In this document: one piece after another, positions 1 to 12,400 of the stretch
Numbering within the stretch: the stretch's first letter is position 1
Layout of the letters: each line of letters opens with the position of its first letter
Notes under the pieces: generated by a model
Seen by the model: only the letters and a program-made list of their open reading frames with translations
Told to the model about the DNA's origin: nothing
Database searches by the model: none
Made by a program: the position numbers and the translations under genes
Origin: Cladopsammia gracilis
Taxonomy: Eukaryota; Cnidaria; Anthozoa; Scleractinia; Dendrophylliidae
DNA length: 64,000 nt
Direction of reading: 5' to 3'
Assembly: GCA_022457155.1 (NCBI GenBank)
Contig: JAJGOT010000037.1
Coordinates: forward strand, 2,406,001 to 2,470,000

Positions 1-1030
1 TTTTGTGTTGTGGTGTGGGTATTGTTCAGTGTCTTTTGAATCTTTTGTTTTACGTCATTTGGTGATCACACCATCCGCAACACCAAGAACCGGAAATTCC
101 TTGTAAATACTTTTTTTCTGGTGATGTTAAACATCTTTCGTGACAGTGGCTCAAGTCCAAGCGTGACTATTGGGATACAGTGTTCGGTACAGTCAGTGAT
201 TGATAACAGAAACAAGGAAAGTAGACCATGACAAACGTGGCCATAACCTGACACTACAAATGTTACGTCGGGGTCTTGTTAATGTCAAACGAACGGGCAG
301 CTTGTTTTCCCGCGGACAAATGGAGATTTGACAAAACCGATCCCCACTGTTCTGTTGCTCTGTCAAAGGTCATATTTTTGCTGATTTATTGCAAATTAAA
401 GACAAATTTAATTGCTAAGAGTCTATTATGTTCCATGAAATGGCCGCTTACGAGAGAGCGTAAACAAAAGAAAAATCCAATTTTCACTTTCAAAAGTGTC
501 CGCATGCACTTACGGGAGAGTGTGCGCTTACGGGAATGCATAAATACAGAGTTTGACTGGGAGGTAAAACGGAGATTTGAAAAGGCGTCCGTAAGTAGAG
601 CTGTCCGCTTACGAGAGTGTCCGTTAGCGGAGAATTAACTGTAATCTAACTAGTACATCAATATACTAGCTATATTAAACAGTTATAAAAAAGTGAATGT
701 TGAATGTAATGTGTTAAAATAAAAAGCTTAAATTAGCGAAGATTAGGAAGTACAGATCTTAGAGGCATTTGCTATACTGATAGCTGGTAAATTTGGCGCC
801 CTCAATTAGTGATCGAAATTGTGTCAGTGTAGTGGCCAGTTTGGAGGCAGCCGGTAGTTGGCCGGTTCCAGAAATGAGAAATTAAGTAAAAAATGAAATT
901 ATGCTTGTGAAAACTGTTGTATGATGGTTGTAAAACATTGAGACCACTGCCACGTAAGTTATATGATGTGACACTAAGTGTAAAAAAAAAAAATAATAAA
1001 ACATAAGCAGCTCTGTGCATCCTAAAACTT
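1..1030. other. Unassigned sequence, no gene recognised
   Basis: No recognisable protein. Around 440-635 a degenerate motif of the form CGCTTACGRGAG recurs several times, which suggests an old simple repeat or part of a dispersed repeat. The reading frames here look like chance frames. Confidence 0.4.
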
Positions 1031-1491
1031 TTAAAAAAATACAATTAGCGACTGTTCAATACGTCGTTGCTCCAGCGATTCTATGGAGGCAAAGTCAAGA
1101 CAAGATTCGTAAGCTGTAGTATTACATAGATTCAATAGTGTTCTGATGGCATAATGATTAGCATGTTCAATTCTATTGTTTAGTGTTTTAGAAATTCCTA
1201 ATAGTAAAGGGCTAGAGTATTCAAGATGAGGCAAAACATATGCTTTATACAAAGATAGTACTAGTATGTCCAAAGGGTCACCAATTATGAAGGGACTAAA
1301 CGTTTGACTCGTAAAGCAGCTATTTCAGCATACGCGTTTTTAAGCATATTGGTAACATGGGGTTTAAAAGTCAAATTTCTATCTAGGGTTACTCCAAGGA
1401 TATGTAATAAGGGCTCCATTTTGATGAGCTGTGCACCCACAGTGAAGTTCCGCTCGCGGAGCTCAATACTCATAGAACCTGTGCCCGTCAT
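1031..1491 (-). pseudogene. LINE reverse transcriptase, C-terminal (thumb) remnant
   Basis: Two abutting frames (1285-1491, then 1031-1273) read as the end of a CR1/Jockey-like non-LTR reverse transcriptase. The first contains LGVTLDRNLTFKPHV; the second contains LYKAYVLPHLEYSSPLLLG followed by SLEQRR, the usual order after the YxDD palm. The catalytic palm is absent and a frameshift near 1,280 separates the halves, so this is a dead 5'-truncated copy. The family assignment is from motif order only. A palm fragment of the same general type lies at 15.5 kb. Confidence 0.8.
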
Positions 1492-1590
1492 TTTTCATGT
1501 TCATGTTTTTCAATTGCTAAAATTGAAAAATAGCCTGGTCGTCAATCTTAATTCTAATTTTTCTTGTGCTTCCGACCTTTCACCTGCATC
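1440..1590. repeat. Partial copy of dispersed repeat R1
   Basis: Contains the string AAAATTGAAAAATAGCC followed by GGTCGT, shared with larger copies at about 14,340-15,400 (opposite orientation) and 19,990-20,575. A second shared patch (ACTCATAGAACCTGTGCC) matches the inverse of sequence at about 15,358-15,375. It lies immediately 5' of the LINE remnant in that element's reading direction. Confidence 0.6.
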
Positions 1591-1665
1591 ATTGTTTCTG
1601 TTCAGAGAGCTCCGCTGTTAGGCTAAGCCTATCTATACATAAATTATATAATATAGTCTTTGTAC

Positions 1666-1853
1666 CTCAAACGGATCAGCCTCTTGACACCTTTCAACGC
1701 ATTCACCATTTGACATTTGACGGAAATGCATGCAGGCATAGCAATGATGGGGAGAATTGTGATAACGGAAGCATCCCCCAATGCATTGCTTGTGACAACA
1801 GATATGGCTAGTTCCCTTTAAACAGCCCCTGTCACCGCACTTCATATCACACA
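1666..1853 (-). CDS. Insulin/IGF-receptor-like protein, furin-like Cys-rich exon (partial gene)
   Basis: The translated exon is very cysteine-rich (CGDRGCLKG, ICCHKQCIGGC, HHCYACMHFRQ, GECVERC), the pattern of the furin-like repeat that follows the first L domain in insulin/IGF-type receptor tyrosine kinases. An acceptor TTGTTGCAG precedes it at about 1854 and a donor GTACAA follows at 1662-1665. The phase joins correctly to the exon ending at 3264: one base left over there, two taken here. Later exons of the receptor, including the kinase, are not seen and may lie left of the window. The LINE remnant at 1.0-1.5 kb lies just downstream. Confidence 0.75.
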
Positions 1854-3263
1854 CTGCAACAAAACAAGCAGGACAACTCTCCAATGACTTCATGACATCA
1901 TGGTCAAGTTAATAGCTAAAAAGTGGGCCGCAAATGTTCTTCTTTTTATTAATATCATCATGGGTCTCACAAAAGTTTCCATTCAACCAAAATAATTTTG
2001 TTGAAATTTGATACCAAAACATATTTGTCGCAGAAAACCTTTAAAAAATGCTCCGTTAGTAGCACAATATTTTAAATAATGCAAATATCTACATTTACAA
2101 TTCAACACATTGATACACTGTCCAAATATGATCCAATTTTGCATTTTAAATTTCGTATTTAACGGATTATTGGCAGTATAGAAAGAACGAATCCAATCGA
2201 CAGCCATGCTTCTTCAATAATAATCCCATCTATACTTGCACGGCCAGGTACTTCATGATGCACATGATGTACGACACTACCTGTATCCTTTTTTCCAGCT
2301 GAAGGAAATGCATTACGTAGAGAAACAGTAAGAAATTGTGAGCGACTAATGTTAAAATTCAAATTATATCAGAAACTAAAAAACTAAAAAGAAAAACATT
2401 AGCGCTGTCAGGATTAAGTTCCAAAGTTCAATAACATGTTCGCCCACAAGTTGGAAATGTCTCGTTTTGAACTCTGACAGTTCCTGTAACACAAGTTAAG
2501 TCAAAGTGACAAAGTCCTTGCGTTTTTGTGGCAGCTTCTTGACACGAGCTGGTCTTGGCAGGTTAGGGTTGCGGGCCTTTACTTGTTCTGCCGCATGGTC
2601 TGCGGAAGTAGTTTCAACAGACAATGAAATTATTTCATCCAGTACCGGTGACGATTCTTCATACTTTTTTTTACATTAGTCGCATTTCGCATAACCTGAA
2701 CGCCTTCAGGGGATTCAATAATAAGATTGTTTCCACTTTTGGTCGCAACATCATAAACGTGGATCAGAAGAAAATATACCCCAAGTTAGTTCAAATTTCT
2801 GAACCTGCTTTAGTGGGATTAAAAAAGCGTGTTCGATGAAGCTAGTGACATGACCTTACTAGTAGGAATAGATTATCTGCATTGTTTTAACCTAACTATG
2901 TCTCGCCCAATCTTTTCAAGCTATCATAAAGTTAAGTTCGAGTCATATTGTCAAATTGAAAGAGAAATAGCAATTCAAAACAACAATCTTGGAGCCTTTT
3001 AACCAAGCTACGAGCACTTTTCTACAATAACTTGAGCAGATCATTGGACACCTAATTTTGTAATTTTCTTTCTTTGCATACTTTAAGTATTTAACAAATA
3101 CGGTAAATGGAATTTAGTTTCTACACCTTTTTTTCTTTTTCTGTTCTTGGTTGTCCTTGAAGTTAAAAAATAAAAAAGTAGTTGAAGCTGTGTGGATTAA
3201 TATTAGAGCAATTTTCTGTTGACAAAAGCCGCAGAAAACAACAGTAAAGCCACAGGTACTCAC
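1854..3263. other. Intron of the receptor-like gene, with coding-like scraps
   Basis: No intact gene is visible. On the minus strand about 2,505-2,665 reads open as a lysine/arginine-rich tail (ARNPNLPRPARVKKLPQKRK) that I cannot assign and that may be a transposon remnant. The rest is AT-rich. Confidence 0.4.
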
Positions 3264-3884
3264 ATGACTGGCAATCGGGGTTATGATCGTCTTTTCCCGG
3301 TGCCCAACAATATTGTTTTGTTGGAATGCCGTGACCTGCCGGTGGGAAGCATCTTCTCTCTCCTCCAGGACGTTGAAAACACACATCGTAGCAATCATTG
3401 TTGTTGGAATTCAAAACCAGGGTATATTTATCATCTATCTCTTCTCTTCTTTTGTCATTTCGCATAATCGACTTCCATCGTATTGTATTGACGTAGCATA
3501 AATTGATGTTCTTCTCGATGCGAACGCCTCCATCGAGAATCTTAGTTAGCGAGGGAAGGTTGATTTCCTCCAGTCCGTCATTCTGATAAATAACAAGCGA
3601 GTAGTCTAGAAAAACTTCCCGTCCTCGAATCACCGCAAGGTTAGGAAATATATCTTTTAAACTCCGCTGGCTGTTCACTAATGAAACCAGCAAATGGCCG
3701 GTGATTTCTGTAAGCTTGGGAAAGCGTAGTTGGTTCATAACCTCCGCGCTTGCTTGTCTCACGGTCTGTATTTGAATGCTTCCTTCGTATGTTGTGCAAT
3801 TTTCCAAAGATGAACAACCTTGACATTTCTCCCTAGTTATCTTCAAAACCAAAGGAGGTGCTGGCCTCGGTATTAGAAAGAAAC
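3264..3884 (-). CDS. Insulin/IGF-receptor-like protein, L1 domain exon (partial gene)
   Basis: About 200 residues read as a receptor L domain. They begin with CQGCSSLENC, then leucine-rich strands (FPKLTEITGHLLVSLV, IFPNLAVIRGREVF, LPSLTKILDGGVRIEKN), then INLCYVNTIRW, as in insulin/IGF1 receptors, and run into the first furin-like cysteines (CYDVCFQ, GKDDHNPDCQ). The donor GTGAGT lies at 3258-3263. The acceptor is not certain; the exon start given is approximate. It would be an extracellular ligand-binding domain of a plasma-membrane receptor. Close relatives such as EGFR-type L domains are less likely. Confidence 0.78.
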
Positions 3885-4026
3885 TCTTTGCCTTACAAAC
3901 TACGAATAAAAGAACAGAACGAAAGGGTGGTGACATTGCAATAAACAAATTTTAATCAACTAAAAACGTATCGCTCTTCTATGGCTTTCGCTTACTTAAA
4001 AGCTTAGCTTTTCACTCAACACTTAC

Positions 4027-4111
4027 ATTTGAAATTGAAGTTCATTTCCACACCACTGTTGAGACCACAGCTTGAAACAAACAACAAAATGAAAAGAAAT
4101 CCGTTCTTCAT
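4027..4111 (-). CDS. Signal-peptide first exon, probably of the insulin-receptor-like gene
   Basis: An ATG at 4111 opens a short hydrophobic leader (MKNGFLFILLFVSS) ending at a consensus donor GTAAGT (4021-4026). It is the expected distance upstream of the L-domain exon on the same strand. The splice phase does not match cleanly with the acceptors visible near 3,840-3,885, so either the true acceptor or an extra small exon is missing from this reading. Confidence 0.5.
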
Positions 4112-4179
4112 GCTTGTTAGCGACGAAGAATACACAATTCTGAGAAGACAAGTTTTCCAAATTAAAGGCTTGTACATGT

Positions 4180-4800
4180 AAAATCAGTGATAGGTTCCGG
4201 CAATTCTACTTTTTGACAGAAACCTTTACCTGGATTTAGAAAATACAACAGACCAGGAAAATCAGCTTCTTGATTTGATTTTATTTTTACCGATTTCACT
4301 CGCTTTCTTTAAAACTTAAAAAACGTACCACTACTTTTCATTAATGGTAGGATAATTTTTAGATTTGTCTGGGATATCGCCCAAGTCAATTTTCTCAATA
4401 TTTTGTTTTATTTTGCTTATCGCGAAAAAGTGTAAAACAGAAAATTGTCGAGAGTTTTTAGCTTTTCGTTTTTTTTCCGAAATAATAATTAAAAAAAAAA
4501 CATTTCCCCTCTTTTTCTGTTCGGTCTTCTTCATTGACAGATGTCAAAAAAGGCGCGAAACCGAAACCCAGAGACAGGCTGCATCTCCCTGTTTGTTCAA
4601 TATGGCGACTAAATTTCTCAGCCGTCGACCTTCATTAAGCGTGTTTCTTTCATTATGGAGCACTTTGAAAGTAAGTAAGGAGTCAAGTAAAAGCAAACAA
4701 AACGTACAAGGAGATTACCGGCTTATTCAAATTAAACTTTTCAGAAGTAAGAAGAGCCTTCTCTGAAAGAAACTAGTGCTAATTTTATTCCAAACGAGGA
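4180..4800. repeat. Left arm of a ~600-bp imperfect inverted repeat
   Basis: Sequence from about 4,180 to 4,790 matches the reverse complement of about 5,545-6,185, for example TAGATTTGTCTGGGATA against the opposite-strand TAGATTTGTCTGTGATA. The arms differ by many substitutions and flank the piggyBac-like insertion at 4,872-5,432. It may be an old foldback element or an inverted duplication of a promoter/first-exon region. Confidence 0.7.
4601..4671 (+). CDS. Candidate first exon with mitochondrial-type leader
   Basis: ATG at 4601 in the context AATATGGCG opens MATKFLSRRPSLSVFL, an arginine/serine-rich amphipathic start resembling a mitochondrial presequence, and ends at a consensus donor GTAAGTAAG. 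It is divergent from the receptor-like gene starting at 4111. A mutated, inverted copy of the same exon lies near 5,690-5,740, inside the right arm of the inverted repeat. No downstream exon was recognised, so this is only a candidate. Confidence 0.35.
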
Positions 4801-4871
4801 ATAAAGAATTGCTTGAGCTTGTGTTAGAGAGGTACAAGTGCCCTGTTTTGATTCATTGAATCAATCTTTAA

Positions 4872-5432
4872 CCCTCAGACGTACAAGGGGGGGGGAGGGG
4901 GGGAGGGGGGTTGCCACTCCCCTCTCCCTTAAAATTTTTCTCCGATATTTTCAAGACCATTTAAGATTAGCAAATGCCGTTTTCAGTACCTGTACATTTA
5001 TTCTTAAAACACATTGTGGTAAAGTTTGGCGACAACCGGTTGCTATGGTAACGATATATGACATCATAAGTTACATGTGGTCTAGCAAAAATGCGTTTTC
5101 ACCTTTTTTCAGTGAAAAAACATAAAATGCTACCAAAAGCATCAAAATATTTAATTGTATGTTATTTTGCAACTCTAGCAAACAATATTTGCAATTTCCA
5201 CATTTTCCCGATAAATTTGAATTTTTGGTAAAATCCAAGATGGCAGCCATCTTGGCGGCCATTTTGGATGACGTCACGGACCCCAGCAGCGTCACAACCC
5301 ATAATATTTACCTTATCTTGTAGAGCACATCGTGAGCTATCTATTAGATGTAAATTATTTCCGAAATATTGCAACATCGCAATCCCCCCTTGTACCACGG
5401 TGGAGGTATAAGTTTGCGTGTAAGTCCGAGGG
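4872..5432. mobile_element. Non-autonomous piggyBac-like element, 561 bp
   Basis: Flanked on both sides by TTAA (4868-4871, 5433-5436). Ends are inverted: CCCTCAGACGTACA at the left, CCCTCGGACTTACA as the reverse complement of the right. TTAA target sites with CCC-type ends are the signature of piggyBac. No transposase is encoded. The left end carries a long G-run, and the interior has a CCATCTTGG/GGCGGCCATTTTGG block at 5,230-5,268. Confidence 0.75.
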
Positions 5433-5544
5433 TTAATACGTTCATTGAAATAAATTCGTCTATGACTGCACATATCGGATATGTCCATAGCAAAAGCTAA
5501 CTCTTAGTGCATTTGATGGCCAGTCGGTCATGCAAGATAATGGA

Positions 5545-6185
5545 AATATAGCACATGAAAGCACAAGTTTCTTTCAAAGAAGCCTCTTTTTACTTCTGAA
5601 ACGTTTAATTTGAATAAATCGGTATAATTTCTTTGTAGGAGTTCTGTTTGCTTTCACTTAACACCCTATTATGTCAATATTGCTTTCAAAGTACTTCATA
5701 ACTTCATAACGCTAAATGAAGGTCAATGGTTGAGAAATTTAGTCACATCTTGAACAAATGGATGAATGGCTTGTCTCTCGGTCTTGCACTAGGATTCGCG
5801 CCTTTTTTGACAGCTACCAATCAAGAAAACAGAACAGAAAAAGCGGGAAAAAGGTTGACTTTTTTCGATTTCGAAGAAAACACAAAAAACTGAAAAAACT
5901 CGACAACATTTCTGGTTTTCACTTACTCGCGATAAGCAAAAAAAGAAGTTGCAAAAATGTATTGGGGCGGTATCACAGACAAATCTAAAATTTTCCCCAC
6001 CATTTATGAAAAAAGTGGTACTATTGTTGTTCAAGTTTTAATGAAAGCAAGTAAAATCGGTAAAAAGGTGTCATACTTTTCTGCTACCATGTAGAAAGCC
6101 AAATCAAAAAGCCGATTTCCCTGGTCTTTTGTCTTCTCAAAAAGTAGAAATACCGGAACCTGTCACTGATTTTTAAAATAATACG
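5545..6185. repeat. Right arm of the ~600-bp imperfect inverted repeat
   Basis: Reverse-complement partner of 4,180-4,790. It includes a decayed inverse copy of the candidate exon at 4601. No coding potential of its own. Confidence 0.7.
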
Positions 6186-7568
6186 CTCAACCAACCATGG
6201 GCATGATTGAACATTTCAACATAAAACGAGATCGGTACCTCATGTAAGTGTTTCGGCATGTCAAACGCATCAACCGGACGTATTTAAGTCCAACTGAGTT
6301 ATTATAATAATAATAATCTTTATTTTCTCAAGATAAAACGACATATCCAAAGTTACAATAACAAATATCTAAAAATATTTAAAAAGTGCGCAAAATACAT
6401 TAAGTCTAATAAAATCACTAGAAATTATAAATAATTGTAGAAATCCTGAACAACGGGATTAATGGGTTAGTTTAAGCGTTTGTATAGTACAAAAATTCCT
6501 ATTTTGGATCGTTTACAAATAAGTTTTTTCCCATAGCTACCACAAACCATTTGCGTTTCGCAAGTAGGAGCTTTCACTGAAATCCATATAAGGAAGTAAA
6601 TTCTGATTGGTTCCGAATAATCCCCATTTTTCGTGAACACGCGAAGCGTTTAACGAGATATTAGGCCTAGGGCAAACGTCGAATCTAAGTCACGTCGAAT
6701 TTATTAAAAATAGGTTAGACAAAGAGTCGACTGAATTCCAGCGTGGTAGCAAACGTCGAACCTGCGTCGATCCTATTTCACAAGTTGCACTTCATTAAAA
6801 CACGGGAATACCACGTGGCCCCGTGCTATTCACTCGATGCGCGGCTAGTTACTGCTAGGACTTGCTAGCGAAATGCCGAAATACAGTGTTCGTCGGGCCT
6901 TTCTTTGGTATTTAATTGCGAAAAATAAAAAGAGAAGACTCGCATTACATACAGCTCTGAGAACAGTGTATCAGAGACGACAGCTATTGCTCAAAGTGAA
7001 TTGCAAATAGGGAATTCGCATCTCAAGCATTTTTATTTAGTGTTCGTGAAACACGAAAAAAAAAACATTTCCATCACGCTGTGCGATATCAGCAATGACT
7101 TTCGATAGCTCGCCATTCCTGGTCATGAAATTGCCTTTGTACAGCGCATGCTCGTCAGGGGAGGGGGGGATAGCGTTTGGCATATGGGGGAGTCGGTATT
7201 TTTGTGACGTTTGCGCAGTCCATCACATTTGAATCAATTATTTTGTAATTTGCATGATTTACGAATTGGGTTCAGCGCGAGTTTAGAACGGCGTTTGCTG
7301 TCTTATTCACTGAAATCGCTGCTCACACTGCCTTTCTGGCTGAAAAAATGGTTACATGTTCGAACTTAAATAAGGATTATCAAAAGCTTGAAACTTTATT
7401 GCAAAACATAAGAACAACTAAAATTCACCGTACGTTGTTTCGTATTTACGAGATGGCTCTCAGAGCCCTTTAATTCGCTTTACATTTTGTCGTAACAGAT
7501 AATGGATTTCAGATCAAACTGCGATCCAGGTGACTCATGATCAGTGTTGTCATGGACGTAGAGCTTAA

Positions 7569-9071
7569 CCCTATTTTAGGCAATCTGTGACGGGGGGGGG
7601 GCTCCTCGGATCCCCCTTCATATATCTGGAACCAGTAAGGCTAGGACCATGAAATTTTCACACAATGTTCATCTCAATACAAGGAAACCTCACACCCAGT
7701 TTTGACCTGCCACACCCAATTATGACGTCACAATGACGTCATTTTTGTTTTTCCGACGTTTCTTTGATATTTTTCCATCCAGATACTTAAAATATCAAAT
7801 ATAACTGTAAAATCATCTCTTTAATATTAAACCATAATAAAAAAAAAAAACAAGGACACACTTGTAAAGCGAGAAAAAGCAAAAAAAGGCGATAAAACTA
7901 TAATTTTGAAATTACTGTCCGCCATCTTGGATCCGCCATCTTGGATCCGCCATCTTGGATTTCCTTTTTTTCGTTTAAATTAAAATTTAAAAAATATCTA
8001 AAAGAGAAAAGGATCAGAATGTATAAAACACGTATCAAACTAATGTCTATTATCCAAACAATGAACTTATAAGCGTTATTTAATAAATAGTACAAGATTT
8101 TTCTCTAAAGGTAAAAGAGAGCAAAAATTTGCCTACCCCTCCCCCCAAATATTTGATGTTAAAAATTTTTGATGTCTTTCAAGAACTAGTCCCAAGAAAA
8201 AAAGCTATTCTAACTAGAAAATGCACTATAAGTCAACGAAAAAGATCTTAAAATAAAAATTTCACCATATTTTAACCCTATTCGGCCTGGGCTTTTTTTG
8301 AGTTCCTGAGCCTGGGGGGGGGGGGGCACATTGTGCCGCCACCCCCCTTCGTAACTTCAAGAACATTAAGGCTATGACAATGAAACCTGGAGGGTACATA
8401 GTACGTCCGAAACTGTCTCCTTTGCGGTCCGCACAATGGAACGATGACGTCATATGACGTAGTTATTAGGTAATTAATTATACGGCCGCCATCTTGGATC
8501 CGCCATCTTGGATTTCTGAAATTTTTTAAAACCTCTTAAAAACCATCCAAATTGACTCAAAATTAATCGATAACCAATAAATAAGTGCTAAATGACGTAA
8601 AAATATAAAAGTTATACCAATAAACATTGTTTTTCTTCATTCAAATGTACAAATATGCAAATTTCAAAAAACATGGCTGTCAAAATCTTGTTGCCATGGA
8701 AACATCAAGTCACGTGATCAAAAAATTGTCATACAAAATTGTTGCCAGATAAATTTTAGGAAAAGTCACAAAGTTTGATGGCGTTTGAATACATATTAAA
8801 GAAGTTATGAACGTTCAAAGTTAGCGCGGGCACTTTGTGCCCCCCCCCCCCCCCCCAGGCCGAATAGGGTTAATATTTTGAAAACCTATGTGTCAAAAAC
8901 CGGTTGCCATGGCAACATGGTTAATCACACTGACATGTTATGGATACCAAAATGTCCCTAGATAAATTCTAGAAAATTTCAGCCTCATAGCTATTTCGGT
9001 GTAAGAGTTATCACAATTTTACTGGAGGGGGGGGGGGGGTTCGAAAAGCCCCCCCCCTAGTCTGAATAGGG
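7569..9071. mobile_element. piggyBac-like composite element, 1.5 kb
   Basis: TTAA at 7565-7568 and 9072-9075; ends CCCTATT followed within ~25 bases by G-runs on both sides. No transposase frame. It contains a second element of the same type (8,276-8,869). Three tandem copies of a GCCATCTTGGATCC unit lie at 7,919-7,960. The matching position in copy B (about 28,970-28,985) has no insertion, which supports it being a real insertion. Confidence 0.65.
8276..8869. mobile_element. Nested piggyBac-like element, 594 bp
   Basis: TTAA at 8272-8275 and 8870-8873, with a good terminal inverted repeat: CCCTATTCGGCCTGGG at the left, its reverse complement CCAGGCCGAATAGGG at the right. G/C-runs lie just inside both ends. 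Two GCCATCTTGGAT units lie at 8,486-8,514. No coding capacity. Confidence 0.78.
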
Positions 9072-9490
9072 TTAATATTCAAAGAGGGTATAGCATGACC
9101 AGCCGACATAATAATGCACAATCAGAACTTGTGCCGTTAGAAACGTACACAACAGATCTTTCATCCCAATTGATCCACAGCATAACCAAGTTTCGACACG
9201 TACAGGTATTCAAGGACACAGGGCAAGAATATTGACACTGTATCATAACAACAAAAACTTTGCATGGAAATTCTTGAAGCATGAAATGAATTATTTTTTA
9301 AAATAAAATGCGTTCTGTGAACGATTCCGCCAAAAACCAGCAGTGCCTGTTTTTCATTTTCTGTTAACAACACAGTATAATCATAATGTTTATATTATCT
9401 GGCGGCTGCACAAAGTCTGTGGGTAATTATATTTTCCTAACAAACTTTTGGATCCATCCCAGGTGTTAGTAATAACCGGTTAAAAATAAA

Positions 9491-12400
9491 GATCTGTGGC
9501 TTAATATTATGCCCCTTCGGTAAACCATACAGTGGAACGTTTCGAAAAAGAAACAAGCAAGTTGCCTCCCTTTAATTTATTTATTCAAAACACCTAACTA
9601 GACTGCATCTAGCCATTCTAACTTACCAAACATTGTTTTGAAAACCGAAAGTACGAAAAGGATCCGTCGGTTTTCAATTTTGCTTCAAATCTGAATGAAT
9701 TTAAGACTCAGCAGGTTAGGCGACATGTTCCGAATCGTCGTTATTAATCATCCATACACAAAGTTGGCGGGTAAATGTTTTCTTGAAAAGCCATATTATA
9801 ATTTGTCTTTTTGCATAATGGTGAATTATCTGTCGGCTGCATTACGCCTCAAAACGCAGACAATATGATCATTAGCCTGTTCGCTCTTGAGAAGGTCAAT
9901 TAACTTTCAATGAAAAGTAAACTGTCAAGCCAGACCCATTACTGGCTCGGAGGAATTAATGTTTTAAATTTATGCTCTTTCGTTCTTTGTCTGCGATATC
10001 GTTGTTTCTTCGCTAATTAATTTCGCTTCAAGTAGAAAAATGGCTGAATTGACTGATTTATATGTGATTCTGAGAACAGATAGATAAAAGCTCACACTGA
10101 CAGCCGGCTTAGTTGTTCAAATCAATAAACGCATACTCGTTCCTTAAACGTAGCCCGATGAAATGTTCCTTTGAAGTATTTGAATTATGAAAAACTAGTC
10201 AGATCGTTGTGACTCTGTCGCACGTGATATGGTTACGATCTGATACTTGTCTTCGTTCTTCGGTTTCTTTGAAATAGACACCTTTCTACGGCCACAAAGT
10301 AGAGTTCAAGCATGTGCATTTTACTCTTTCAAGAAGACCTAGTATGAAACCACTTAGTGCTTTATTGAACACATGAAGTTGGGCATCTTTACATAACAAT
10401 TTGCAATGCAATAAGTATTAAAATGTACTGCAAAATTAATGGACAACATGTTTAAGCCAAAAAAGCACAACGACCCAAATAAGTATGTTACGTTTACGCT
10501 CATAGTTTTTGCAAAAATAAAAAACTAACAAACAAACAAACGAACTGAACCAAACCAAGAATTTAATCAATCTTACAAATAATATCCCGCTCTTTGTGAA
10601 TGTTTTAATTCGCCGTTTTGCCGACAGACATTTCAGGAGATTTAACGTACGTTGAAATCTGTCTAAGCAAGACAGTATTATATTTGTAGCATATTATATT
10701 TGGATTCATTGTTATGATTAGTCAGTCTCCCGGAAAATGCAGTAAACTAACTAAAGGTTAATATTTATTTCTTCTGGACAAGTCAATGGATGTTGCGACA
10801 AAATCTAAAATTAAATGTTAGTATGATACCTTAAAAATTGTCTACTCCAGCTCCTGAGTTTCCCCCTGCTCTGATAGTAGTCACAGTTACCAGTAAAAGC
10901 AAAATGTCCTTTATGGATACAAAATTAGAATTTCAGCTGCTGTTTAATCTGGTACCCAGATCTCCCACGGTCAGGCGGAAGGGAGATCTGGTAAAGTTCT
11001 ACGGGATTACTCATCGTCCATTGTCCATTTTGATCAGTATGATCGAGGGCTCAAGATTGCGATTAGCGTTTTCGGTGAATTAGAGATTTTCATGGTGCTC
11101 TACAAAGGATCTTTGGTCTAGAGGACGTGAAACTTAAGCGAGGAGGATAATACTGTTAACAAGAACAACAACTCTTCGAGTAGTGAAGTCGTGCTTTAAG
11201 AAGCTTTAAGGGTCTTGTTTAAAGTGCCTCTGAGGTACGAGAATTAATTCAATATATTGTTATGATTTGGTTTACATGTTATGATTTGTTTTAACCTGTA
11301 CGTCATTTAAAACCTTTAATCAGTCTTTCGCAATTACTCGTGCAAGCAAGGTCAACTTTAACTTTTATATTACTTCCATTTATCTGTTGCTCGAAAAGAA
11401 AGAAAACGAAATCGTTATCGAATGGAACTCTCGCCAAACCCGGCAATAATGTAAGTTCCTTTTACTTGATATGTTTCGTTTCGTCATTTTCCTTTTTCTT
11501 ATATTATAAATAAATCCAATCATCCATGAGCTTGAAGTTGCTATATCAACTGATATGACGTCACTAACACTTCGTCTCAGGCTATAAACCACTTGCAAAT
11601 GGTAACTTTTTACTTTTTTGCCACCGAATTTATAACTCGTGCGCTTGGCTCGTAGCCAAGGGCACGACTAACAAGCGGGGGGCTGTTTTGTTGTTCTCCA
11701 TACTAACTAGGGAAAATTCCTTATTTATCAACTATTTCCTTTACTTTGTGACCATCTGGCTGACGAAAAGCGTACTTAGAATAAATCCATTGTGGTGTCT
11801 CTACTCAACGCGCTTATCGACTATCAATTAAACATACTTGAGTGAATTGGAGTGATCTGTCCAAATTTGCGTCTTGGTGGGAGTCAGATAGATAATTGTA
11901 CTGAACTTTTACAGGCAGACCTACCTAGAGGTAGCAGTTAGCAACAGACAGTGTAGAGAGTTAGTTTTGTTGAAGCTGTACCAGTTGTGGTACATGTAGA
12001 CGAGGCGCACGGTATCATTAATATATGAGTGCGTTGATATTACTGGTTACAGCTTATTCAACTTGCCGTTAAGAGCTTACACTGAGTTTATGTCCAACTG
12101 TAAAAGTCAGTTACACTCTTGATGCACTGCGTTTCTATTTTCCTTTTGTCCTGCTATATGCTAAAAGGTATACCCAGCTGGCTGATACAAAGAATGACAC
12201 AATTGATTACTAAATAAGTCTTGTCGCTATGAATTTTAAGGTGAAGAATCTTTTATTTCACTAGACCGTTTTGACATCCACGAGTTGGTTGATACACGTT
12301 CATGACTTCTCGTACCTTTATTTTTAACTCACTGTTAACCCGTTGGCCGTTTTTTCACGAGCGATTTTTTAAGTCGCTGAGCGAGTGACAGTCGGAAATC

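Larger units (their letters stand above)
6520..9490. repeat. Segmental duplicate copy A
   Basis: Shares scattered but ordered blocks with 28,768-31,065 (copy B): TCACTGAAATCCATAT, AAACTGCGATCCA, TAGCATGACCAGCCGACATA, CCAAGTTTCGACAC. The copies are diverged but colinear. Copy A holds the piggyBac-like composite at 7,569-9,071; copy B lacks it. Conversely copy A lacks the 1.48-kb hAT-like element of copy B. A shared block near 7,445-7,470 is inverted in copy B (31,068-31,098). No gene recognised. Confidence 0.75.
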
